From contig CAIWCD010000031.1 of the NCBI GenBank assembly GCA_903911145.1, positions 62,001-126,000 of the forward strand: a DNA stretch of 64,000 bases, written 5' to 3'. Each line of letters starts with the position of its first letter. Position 1 is the first letter of the stretch. The position numbers and the translations under genes are program-made. Below the pieces are notes generated by a model that saw only the letters and a list, made by a program, of their open reading frames with translations, was not told the origin of the DNA and did no database searches. The DNA comes from an uncultured delta proteobacterium (GTDB lineage Bacteria > Myxococcota > Myxococcia > Myxococcales > 40CM-4-68-19). This document shows positions 50,976 through 58,536 of the stretch, piece after piece.

Positions 50976-52487
50976 CTATCTCCGGGTGTTTCCCGGCTTG
51001 CACTTTCCCGCGCTGCCCGCTGCTGCGATCGCCGCGATCTCGCTCTGCGTGAGCGCACGGTTGTAGATCGACAGCTCGTCGACCATCCCGGTGAGCCGAT
51101 CCACGCTCCCGTCGGGCGCCCGTCCGATGCCCCCGATCACCAGCTTCGAGTTCGCGGTCGTCTTGTCGGAGGGCGTTCCGCCGGCAACCTGCGCTCCATC
51201 GAGATAGAGCTTCACCGTGTTTCGCTCGCTGGTGACCGCGATGTGGTGCCAGACGTTGGCCGTGATCTCCGGCCCCGCGATGGTGCTGCCCCACGGCGAA
51301 AACATCAGCTGTCCCTGCTTTGCGAGCACGACGAACGCGCCGTCGTGAACGCCAAGCGAGCCGTACTGCGCGAAGACGTGCAGGCGCGCGTCCGCTGCTG
51401 GCGCGGTCTCGCGCATTCCCCAGAACTCGAGCGTCCGATCTTCGCCGCCCGTCGGCAGGCCCGTGCTCGGCGCGGTGACGTCGTGCAGGCCGTCGAACTG
51501 GAAGGCCTGCACGACGAGGCCCGGCGCGAGGGTCGTGCCGTTGAGCTCCCCGCTGTTGGGACCGACGATGTCGCGCGCGTCGGTGTCGCCCGGCCACCAG
51601 CTGATCATCCCCGACGGCGGCGCGACGCACTGGCCGTTTCCGCGCGCAACACTCTCGGTCCTCGAATGCCGCGCATCCGCTCCTGGCGCGGGCTGCAGCA
51701 CGATCGGTGCAGGCGTGGCGGGCCGTGGCGCGGAAGCGTCAGCGACGAGCGTCACGTCGACGCGAGTGCCGTCCTGCGCGTTGAGTTGCGCGTGCTGCGG
51801 CAGAGACCCCGCGCGCTGGAAGAGCACGTCGTGCGCGCCCCGCGTGACGAACTGAACGCACGGCGTGTCCGCGCAGAGCGGCGCGCCGTCGAGCGTCACC
51901 GACGCGCCCGACGGCACGCTGGCGAAAGGAACCATGACTTCCGCGCTCGGCTTCACGCTGCTCGGGGGAACGACTGGTGCGGGCTGCGGTGGGTTCATCT
52001 CAGCAGTCGAATCCACTGGTGCAAAGAGCCGCTCGATCGCGGCCCGCGCGGCCGCGATGAATTCGTCGGCCGTCTTCGCGCTCGCCTCTTCCGCGCCAAG
52101 CAGCGCGCCATCTCTGGTCGAGAAGAGCCGCACGGTGAGGAGCTGGTTCGAGCCGATCTTCGTGAGCCGCCCGCTGACGATGTAGTCGGCTCCCAGCTTG
52201 CGTCCGATCTCGATCTCGCAGTTGCCGGTGCAATCGGCGAGATGCTTCCCGTTCGCCTCCAGCAGCGCCTCGGTGCTCTCTCGCGTCATCACGAAGTAGC
52301 TGGTGCGCTTGGTCGCCACGCTGCGCGCCAGATCGCTGAAGTAGATGCGATCGGTCGTCGCGCCGTGGGCCACCTCGAACTCGAGAACCGCCAGCCGCTG
52401 CACCGCTGACCCGCTCTGGGCGCGGGCGGGAGCAGACGCCGCACCGAAGAGCCACAGCGACAACGCGAACGATAACGCGCGAATCAT
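50976..52487 (-). CDS. Exported CsgG-like/PEGA/LamG multidomain protein
   Basis: A 503-residue secreted protein. Signal peptide MIRALSFALSLWLFGAASAP follows GGGGGATCGC. Residues 28-165 look like the periplasmic CsgG/FlgO type (VLEFEVAHG, LGADYIVSGRL, LLTVRLFSTRDGALLG). Residues 195-250 are a PEGA-like domain (FASVPSGASVTLDGAP). Residues 290-500 are a LamG/concanavalin sandwich (ISWWPGDTDARDI, HHIAVTSERNTVKLYLDG, MVDELSIYNRALTQSEI), with one Cys early and one at the end. Such combinations are typical of myxobacterial surface proteins; the ligand is unknown. It follows the MFS gene by 55 bp. Confidence 0.8.
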   Translation of the reverse strand: MIRALSFALSLWLFGAASAPARAQSGSAVQRLAVLEFEVAHGATTDRIYFSDLARSVATKRTSYFVMTRESTEALLEANGKHLADCTGNCEIEIGRKLGADYIVSGRLTKIGSNQLLTVRLFSTRDGALLGAEEASAKTADEFIAAARAAIERLFAPVDSTAEMNPPQPAPVVPPSSVKPSAEVMVPFASVPSGASVTLDGAPLCADTPCVQFVTRGAHDVLFQRAGSLPQHAQLNAQDGTRVDVTLVADASAPRPATPAPIVLQPAPGADARHSRTESVARGNGQCVAPPSGMISWWPGDTDARDIVGPNSGELNGTTLAPGLVVQAFQFDGLHDVTAPSTGLPTGGEDRTLEFWGMRETAPAADARLHVFAQYGSLGVHDGAFVVLAKQGQLMFSPWGSTIAGPEITANVWHHIAVTSERNTVKLYLDGAQVAGGTPSDKTTANSKLVIGGIGRAPDGSVDRLTGMVDELSIYNRALTQSEIAAIAAAGSAGKCKPGNTRR

Positions 52488-52542
52488 GCGATCCCCCGTG
52501 ACTGCTCGAGCCGATTGAGTCGATGTCGGTTGGCCCGCGAGC

Positions 52543-53802
52543 CTACTCGATTCGGCGCGCTTGCCCGCTCTGCGCACGGTCTGCCCGATTCGCGCTGCCC
52601 AGCACGAGCGCGCCCGCAGCCTGCAGGCCTGCCGCTGCGATCAGCCCAATCGCCGGTCGGTCGGGAAACAGCGTCCAGAGCGCGCCGACCATTGCGCTGG
52701 AGATCAGATCGCCGACTCCATTCACGGCCGCGAGCACCCCCATCCCCGTGCCCTTCGCCTCCTTCGGCAGCAACTCGGCCGCATAGGCCTTCTCCGCGAC
52801 CTCCTTGCACGCCTCGCCGATCCCCGAACCGATGAAGAGCAGCGCGAGCAGGCTGGGCGTGGGCGGGAGCATCGCGAATCCGGTCGTCACGCCGGCCGCG
52901 AAGAGATATCCGGCGATGATCACCGGGCGTCGACCGATGCGATCGGTGAGCGCGCCGAGAGGGAATGCGCAGAGCGCGCTGACTGCGTTGTGCAGGACGT
53001 AGAGCGAGATCGAGAGCGTCGCGGCAGAGAAAGAGAAGAGCGTGCCGCGCACGTGCTGCACGACATAGAGGATGAGCAGCGTGCGGGCGAAATCGCCGCA
53101 GCCGAACGTGAAGACGCCCAGCAGCGTTCTCTGGAAGGGCCGGCCGGTGCCCACGAGGCTCGCGCGAAACGTTCTGGGCCGCTCTGGGAGCGGGTTTGGG
53201 CGCTCCTGCACCACCAGCGAGATGGAGAGGAAAGCAAGCAAGCCCGGTACGAGCGACCAGCGCATCACGTGCGCGGCGGGAGTTCCGAGCGAGATGAGCA
53301 GCAGCGCAAGCAGCGGCCCGAGCACAGCGCCGAGCGCATCGGCGGCCCGCTCCATTCCGAAGGCGCGTCCCTGCGCGTCGGCTGGAGCGGCTTCCGACAT
53401 CAGCACATCGCGCGCAGCGCTGCGGCTCCCGCGACCGATCCAGGCGGCGACGCGGCAGAGGAGCACCGTGGAGCTCTGGGTGCAGAGGCCGATCGCGGCG
53501 GTGCCGGTGGCGGTGACGAGATACCCGAAGGCGGCGAGCGGCTTGCGGCGACGGACCCGATCGGCGCGCAGGCCACCCCAGAGTTTTGCAATTGCCGAGA
53601 CGCCGTCAGCGCTCCCCTCGATGAGGCCCAGTGCGGCTCCGCCGGCGCCGAACGAGAGCAGCACGATCGGCAGCACCGCTGTCGCGAGCTCGTGCGAGAC
53701 GTCGGAGAAGAGGCTCGCGAGCGAGACGCCGACGGTCGAGCGGTTGAGCCACTTCGCGCTCGCTCGAGGGCTGCCTTCGCTGCTGGATGCGTTCGGGTCC
53801 AT
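52543..53802 (-). CDS. MFS transporter
   Basis: A 419-residue membrane protein with about 12 helices. The loop between helices 2 and 3 is GGLRADRVRRRKPLA and the matching one in the second half is GALTDRIGRRPVIIAG, the classic MFS signature. It resembles drug or small-molecule exporters. It starts 115 bp from, and divergent to, the five-gene operon at 53918, so it may export that operon's product, an inference from position alone. Confidence 0.88.
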   Translation of the reverse strand: MDPNASSSEGSPRASAKWLNRSTVGVSLASLFSDVSHELATAVLPIVLLSFGAGGAALGLIEGSADGVSAIAKLWGGLRADRVRRRKPLAAFGYLVTATGTAAIGLCTQSSTVLLCRVAAWIGRGSRSAARDVLMSEAAPADAQGRAFGMERAADALGAVLGPLLALLLISLGTPAAHVMRWSLVPGLLAFLSISLVVQERPNPLPERPRTFRASLVGTGRPFQRTLLGVFTFGCGDFARTLLILYVVQHVRGTLFSFSAATLSISLYVLHNAVSALCAFPLGALTDRIGRRPVIIAGYLFAAGVTTGFAMLPPTPSLLALLFIGSGIGEACKEVAEKAYAAELLPKEAKGTGMGVLAAVNGVGDLISSAMVGALWTLFPDRPAIGLIAAAGLQAAGALVLGSANRADRAQSGQARRIE

Positions 53803-53903
53803 CGATGCTCCTGCGCTTCACCGCGGGGGAACAGACAGTGTCAGTCGTTCCCGCTGCCACGCCAGTTGTCTTCCTGCGGTGGCAATCGGCCGGCCGGGCG
53901 ATG

Positions 53904-53910
53904 GGAGAGG
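53904..53910 (+). promoter_or_regulatory. Ribosome-binding site deciding the ATP-grasp start
   Basis: GGAGAGG ends 7 nt before ATG 53918. A later in-frame ATG at 53951 has no such site. Confidence 0.6.
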
Positions 53911-53917
53911 TTATGAG

Positions 53918-55057
53918 ATGCGCGCGAGTTCGGGCATTGTCCCGCGCCTCATGAATCTGGTCCTGCTTCACAACGACGACGCGAACGCGCTCGAGAATGA
54001 CCCCGGCCGGGAGGCGCGCGAGGATGTCGAGCGCGTCGCGCTGGCGCTGGCTGCGGCTTTGACGACGCGCGGGCATCGCGTGCGCGTGCTCGCGGCGGGC
54101 GCGAATCTTACGTTTCTGGGCGCGCTGAAATCGGAGCGGCCCGAGCTGGTCGTGAACCTCTGCGAGTCGCTCGAAGGAGATGCGCGTGGCGAAATGCTCG
54201 TGCCCAGCCTGCTCGAGCTGCTCGGCCTGCCGTACACCGGCTCTCCCGCGCTCGCGCTGGGCCTGGCCCTGCATAAGGATCGCGCCAAGCAGATTCTTCG
54301 CGGCGCGGGCATATCGACGCCTGGATTTGCGGTCGTGGAGCAGCTCGCCGATCTCGCCGCGGTCGATCTCGAATTCCCCCTCATCGTCAAGCCGGCGCGC
54401 GAGGACGCATCGACCGGCATCGATTTCGAGTCGGTCGTTTCCGACCGCGCCCAGCTTGAGCGCGCGGTCGTTCGCGTGTTGACCACGCTGCACCAGCCCG
54501 CGCTCATCGAGCAGTACATCGCGGGTCGCGAGATCTACGTCCCGATCTTCGGAAATGCTCCGCGGCGCGCACTGCCGCTGACCGAGATTGAATACGGGCC
54601 CTATTACGATGAGCGCCCGCGGATCGTCTCCTACAAGGCGAAGTGGGAACTCGAGAGCATTGAATGCATCCAGACCAATTCGGGTCCCGCGCTGCTCGAC
54701 CGTGAACTCGAGGAGCGCTGCATCCGCACGGCCTTCGCCGCGTTTGATGCGCTCGGCTGCCGCGATTATGGCCGCGTCGATCTGCGCGTGACCGCCGATG
54801 GTCGGCCGATGGTGATTGATATCAACCCCAATTGTGATCTCCACCCCGAGGCGGGATATGCCCGGACCGCGCGCAACGCGGGCCTGGGCTATGCCGAGCT
54901 TGCCGAATCTCTCGTGCAGATCGCACTCGATCGCAGCCGCATTGGAGCGCTGAATCATGAATATCCGTCCCATTCGACCTTCGGACCGGGAGCCGCTCTC
55001 GTCGCTGCTGAATCGGACGCCGGAGTTCACGCCGGACGAGATCAGCTGCGCGCTTGA
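53918..55057 (+). CDS. ATP-grasp ligase of the D-Ala-D-Ala ligase type
   Basis: A 379-residue cytosolic ligase. LVLLHNDDANALEN and LVVNLCESLEGDARGE mark the N-terminal domain, LPYTGSPALALGLALHKDRAK the next, PLIVKPAREDASTGI binds ATP, YIAGREIYVPIF follows, and VIDINPNCDLHPE carries the metal ligands. It should couple an amino acid or small acid to an amine with ATP. The last 33 codons lie inside the next gene's frame (101-bp overlap), giving an odd tail (SHSTFGPGAALVAAESDAG). First gene of a tight five-gene operon. It is not a housekeeping Ddl, since no cell-wall genes are near and the tail is unusual. Confidence 0.85.
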   Translation: MRASSGIVPRLMNLVLLHNDDANALENDPGREAREDVERVALALAAALTTRGHRVRVLAAGANLTFLGALKSERPELVVNLCESLEGDARGEMLVPSLLELLGLPYTGSPALALGLALHKDRAKQILRGAGISTPGFAVVEQLADLAAVDLEFPLIVKPAREDASTGIDFESVVSDRAQLERAVVRVLTTLHQPALIEQYIAGREIYVPIFGNAPRRALPLTEIEYGPYYDERPRIVSYKAKWELESIECIQTNSGPALLDRELEERCIRTAFAAFDALGCRDYGRVDLRVTADGRPMVIDINPNCDLHPEAGYARTARNAGLGYAELAESLVQIALDRSRIGALNHEYPSHSTFGPGAALVAAESDAGVHAGRDQLRA

Positions 55058-55448
55058 GTTGATTGATTGCGCAGTTGTTCCGCAGCATCCTGATTACCAG
55101 GCGTTGGTTGCCGAAACGCCGAACGGACTATCGGGATATATCTGCTATGGCCCGACGCCGATGACGCAAGGCTGCTTCGATCTCTATTGGATTGCGGCCG
55201 ATGCCGCTGCGCGCGGGCAGGGAACGGGCCGTTCTCTCGTCGCGGCCATGGAGCGCGTGTTGGTGTCCCGCGCGGGCCGCCTCGTGCGCGTCGAAACCTC
55301 CTCGCAGGAGGCCTATGGCGCGACGCGGAAGTTCTATCTCGCCATCGGATATATCGAGGAAGCGCGGCTGCGGGATTTCTATAAGCCCGGCGATGATCTG
55401 CTGATCTTCACGCGCCGCCTCGAGCAGAGCCAACAAGCGGAGCATTAG
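54957..55448 (+). CDS. GNAT-family N-acetyltransferase
   Basis: A 163-residue acyltransferase with the GNAT fold. FDLYWIAADAAARGQGTGRSL is the acetyl-CoA motif A (RGQGTG), followed by VRVETSSQEAYGATRKFYLAIGY (motif B). It would acetylate an amine with acetyl-CoA. Its start lies 101 bp inside the ATP-grasp gene in another frame, and it ends 2 bp before the S51-like gene, which argues for coupled translation and a shared pathway. Confidence 0.87.
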   Translation: MNIRPIRPSDREPLSSLLNRTPEFTPDEISCALELIDCAVVPQHPDYQALVAETPNGLSGYICYGPTPMTQGCFDLYWIAADAAARGQGTGRSLVAAMERVLVSRAGRLVRVETSSQEAYGATRKFYLAIGYIEEARLRDFYKPGDDLLIFTRRLEQSQQAEH

Positions 55449-55450
55449 AT

Positions 55451-56164
55451 ATGTCCTCGAGCATCATGTTGATCGCGGGTGGCACCATGCGCGGCAGCGA
55501 GCAGTTTCTCCGCGAGGCCTTGAAGCGCACTGGCGCAGCGCAGCCGACGCTGCTTTATATCGGCGCGGCAAGCGGCGAGAGCCGACCGTTCGGCATGATG
55601 ATGATCGCGACCGCCAAACTCGCGGGCGCGCATCGCGTGGAGTGGCCGAAGCTCGTCGGAAAGAAGAAGGACCCGGAAGGCATGCGCAAGCTGCTGCGCG
55701 AGGTTGACGCTGTGTTTGTCGGCGGCGGCGATGTCGAGGCGGGAATGGAATGTCTCAAGGCGGAGGGAATCGACGAGGCCATTCGCGAGGCCCACGCGCG
55801 CGGAGCTGTCTTCGCCGCGAGCTCCGCTGGCTCGATCATGCTCGGTGAACGCTGGATTCGCTGGCCCCACGCGGACGCGGGAGACGAGCACGCGGAGACG
55901 TTTCCGTGCCTGGGAATCGTTCCGTTCTCGCTCGATACCCACGCTGAAGGTGATGATTGGGTCGAGACAAAGGCCTTCGTTGAGGTCCGCGCGCGTGAGA
56001 CGGGCAAGGCGCAGACGGCATATGGAATCCCCAGCGGCGGAGCGCTGTTGGTCGCGGGAAAGTCCGCGCCGCATGCGCTCGGTGTACCTGCGATGCACTT
56101 TGAAGCGCAGCCGCAAGGTCGCGCGCGCGAGTTGGCGACATTAAAGGTCGCTGCGCATGATTAA
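55451..56164 (+). CDS. Peptidase S51/cyanophycinase-like protein
   Basis: A 237-residue protein of the class I glutamine-amidotransferase-like fold used by cyanophycinase and dipeptidase E. LLYIGAASGESR, VFVGGGDVEAGM, the nucleophile elbow FAASSAGSIML (Ser125) and VPFSLDTHAEGDDW are all family-like. It would cleave an isopeptide or dipeptide bond, perhaps to release or trim the product of the ATP-grasp enzyme. It starts 2 bp after the GNAT stop and overlaps the next gene by 8 bp. Confidence 0.82.
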   Translation: MSSSIMLIAGGTMRGSEQFLREALKRTGAAQPTLLYIGAASGESRPFGMMMIATAKLAGAHRVEWPKLVGKKKDPEGMRKLLREVDAVFVGGGDVEAGMECLKAEGIDEAIREAHARGAVFAASSAGSIMLGERWIRWPHADAGDEHAETFPCLGIVPFSLDTHAEGDDWVETKAFVEVRARETGKAQTAYGIPSGGALLVAGKSAPHALGVPAMHFEAQPQGRARELATLKVAAHD

Positions 56165-57368
56165 GCAGATAGAGACCAATCAACTGCGCTTGCGCGGCGA
56201 GATCGCCCGGATGATCGCGGAGGTTCCGCTCTATGCGGGCCGCGATTTGCCGGGGGAGGATCTCGCGGCGTGGTTATTGACCCAGCCGCTGATCGGCAAG
56301 CGTGAGCTGCGGCGGGGATTTCCGAAATCGCTCTTGCGCGCGGGGCAGGATCTCAATTCCTCGATGGAGGATGGAACCATCACGTTGCTCGCCACGTCGG
56401 GCACGACGAGCGATCGCCTTCAAGTCATCTGGGAGTGGACCTGGTGGGATCCGCAAGAGCGCGAAGCGATGCGGCTCAATGCCCGCGTGGCAGAGGCGAT
56501 GCTTCGCCCGGGATATCACGAGGCGGTGTTGACCACGCCCGCATGTGGAGCCGGCGCCTGCCATCTCGGCGACCAGTCGATGCAGGAGCGCACGATCGAT
56601 GGAATGCTTTTCTTCAATCAGAGCCCCGACCCCTCGTATTGGAGCGAGCGGGAAAGTGCGCGGATGATCGAAGAGTGGAATACCTTTGCCCCCGTCGGGA
56701 TTGAAGCGGATCCGGCATATCTCGCGATGCTCTGTCGCGCGGCGCGGCAGCAGCAGCGCACGCTCTCTTCGCCGGCGTTTATTACGTTGACCTATGAGAC
56801 GACTACCCGGGCGATGCGCCAGGAGATCTCACGAACGCTCGATGCGCCGGTCTATCAACTCTACGGCGCGACCGAAGCGGGCGTGCTCTTCATGGAGTGC
56901 GAAAAGGGAATGCTCCATATGAATGCGCAGCACGCGCATATCGAGTTGCTCCCGGTCGGTGAGGGACTCGCGCGCGTGGTGGTGACGACGCTGGGTCGCG
57001 AATGGATGCCGCTCTTGCGGTACGATATCGGGGATATCGTCCGGGTTGCGAATATCGCTGAATGCGCGTGCGGCCGTCCGGCCAATGGCGCGCTGGTTCA
57101 ACGCATGGAAGGGCGAGCCAGCGATTGCGTTGCGCGCGGCAATGAATTGATTACCCCACTGATGCTCGACGACGCGATGATGGAGCGCGCGCCGCAGATG
57201 TTTCAATGGCAACTGTCCGGCGATACGCTCTCTGTCGTCGGCCCAGGCGCGCGCGATGCTGCCGTGGCTGCGAGCGAACTGCTCGGACGTGCCGTTCGGG
57301 GCGAGACCGTTGCGGCGATCGCGCCCGAGGCGTCGGGTAAATATCGATTGGTGCGCAATGCGTCCTGA
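56157..57368 (+). CDS. Adenylate-forming enzyme of the phenylacetate-CoA ligase/LuxE-like group
   Basis: A 403-residue enzyme activating a carboxylic acid as its adenylate. LLATSGTTSDRLQV is the P-loop, LYGATEAGVLFMEC the A5 motif and LLRYDIGDIVRV the A7-A8 region; a CxC (ECACG) near residue 304 resembles the metal-binding CG.C of PaaK-like proteins. The C-terminal subdomain is short. Without a clear CoA partner it could pass the acyl group to a thiol or amine. It overlaps the previous gene by 8 bp and the SufS-like gene by 11 bp. Confidence 0.8.
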   Translation: MIKQIETNQLRLRGEIARMIAEVPLYAGRDLPGEDLAAWLLTQPLIGKRELRRGFPKSLLRAGQDLNSSMEDGTITLLATSGTTSDRLQVIWEWTWWDPQEREAMRLNARVAEAMLRPGYHEAVLTTPACGAGACHLGDQSMQERTIDGMLFFNQSPDPSYWSERESARMIEEWNTFAPVGIEADPAYLAMLCRAARQQQRTLSSPAFITLTYETTTRAMRQEISRTLDAPVYQLYGATEAGVLFMECEKGMLHMNAQHAHIELLPVGEGLARVVVTTLGREWMPLLRYDIGDIVRVANIAECACGRPANGALVQRMEGRASDCVARGNELITPLMLDDAMMERAPQMFQWQLSGDTLSVVGPGARDAAVAASELLGRAVRGETVAAIAPEASGKYRLVRNAS

Positions 57369-58536
57369 AGGATATCCGCTCCTCGAGCGCGGCCACGACG
57401 GCGAGCCGTTCATCTATCTCGACAGTGCGTCGACGACGCCCCGGCCGCGCACAGTGATTGAAGCGGTCAGCGGATATAGCGAGCGGCTCGGCGCCAATGT
57501 GCATCGCGGATTGCATCCTCTCGCGGAGGGCTCGACCGAAGCGTTTGAACGCGCGCGCCATCGCGTCGCGGCCTTCATCGGTGCACATCCGTCCGAGATC
57601 ATCTTCACGCGCAACGCCACCGAGTCGCTGAATCTTCTCGCGAAGGCAATGAATCTCGGGCCGGACGACGAGGTGATCTTTCCGGCCTCAGAACACCATT
57701 CAAACCAGCTGCCGTGGCGCGTGAACGCAAAGCCCGTGCTGGTTGATATCGACGATGAGGGCTTGCCGCGCTGGGAGCAGCTTGCCTCGCGCCTCACCGC
57801 GCGAACGCGGCTGGTGAGCGTTGCCCACGTCTCGAATGTGACTGGTGTGATTGCGCCGATTGAAGAGTGGATTCAGACTGCGCATGCTGCTGGAGTTCCC
57901 GTCGCCATCGATGCGGCGCAGTCGATCGCGCACCTGCCGATCGACGTGCGGGCGCTCGATTGCGATTACCTGGCGTTTTCCAGCCATAAGATGTTCGGGC
58001 CGCACGGCGTGGGTGTTCTCTATGTCCGCCGCGATCGATATGCGCAGCTTGGCCTCGGCAATGTCGGCGGGGGAATGGTCTCGCTGCTGCACGAAGAGCG
58101 ATTCGAAACGCGCGAGCCGCCGTTCAGATATGAGGCCGGGACGCCGAATATCGAGGGCGTGATTGGTCTCGGCGCAGCGATTGAGCATCTGCAGCGGATT
58201 GGAATGGGAAAGATCTTCGCGCACGCGCAGGCGCTCGGCGAACAGCTCATCACGGGCCTGCGCACGTTGCCACGCGCACGACTGCTTGGCGGCCGAGGAG
58301 CGCGAAGGATTGCGCTCACAAGTCTCGCTCTCACTCTGCCCAACATGAGCGCAACCGATCTCGCGCGCCTGCTCGCCGACGCGCACGGGATCTATCTATC
58401 GGGCGGTTATCACTGCGCGCATCTACTGCACGAGCGTCTTGAGCTTCCGGGCACGCTCCGCGCGTCGGCCCAGATCTTCAACGACGCGGGCGATATCGAC
58501 GCGCTCCTCCGCGCGCTGCACGAACTATCCCGTTAA
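57358..58536 (+). CDS. SufS-type (class II) cysteine desulfurase
   Basis: A 392-residue PLP enzyme. FIYLDSASTTPRP and RNATESLNL bind cofactor, IDAAQSIAHLPIDV follows, Lys211 in FSSHKMFGPHGVG is the Schiff base, and Cys353 in SGGYHCAHLL is the persulfide-forming residue. It releases sulfur from cysteine. No SufBCD or other iron-sulfur genes are nearby; instead it ends an operon with an adenylating enzyme, which suggests sulfur transfer onto an activated carboxyl, an inference. The stop overlaps that of the convergent lipoprotein gene by sharing a TTAA. Confidence 0.88.
   Translation: MRPEGYPLLERGHDGEPFIYLDSASTTPRPRTVIEAVSGYSERLGANVHRGLHPLAEGSTEAFERARHRVAAFIGAHPSEIIFTRNATESLNLLAKAMNLGPDDEVIFPASEHHSNQLPWRVNAKPVLVDIDDEGLPRWEQLASRLTARTRLVSVAHVSNVTGVIAPIEEWIQTAHAAGVPVAIDAAQSIAHLPIDVRALDCDYLAFSSHKMFGPHGVGVLYVRRDRYAQLGLGNVGGGMVSLLHEERFETREPPFRYEAGTPNIEGVIGLGAAIEHLQRIGMGKIFAHAQALGEQLITGLRTLPRARLLGGRGARRIALTSLALTLPNMSATDLARLLADAHGIYLSGGYHCAHLLHERLELPGTLRASAQIFNDAGDIDALLRALHELSR

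Noticed and set aside
57358-58536. Housekeeping SufS of an iron-sulfur assembly operon
   Set aside because: No sufB, sufC, sufD, sufE or iscU gene is near; the context is a biosynthetic-looking operon instead.
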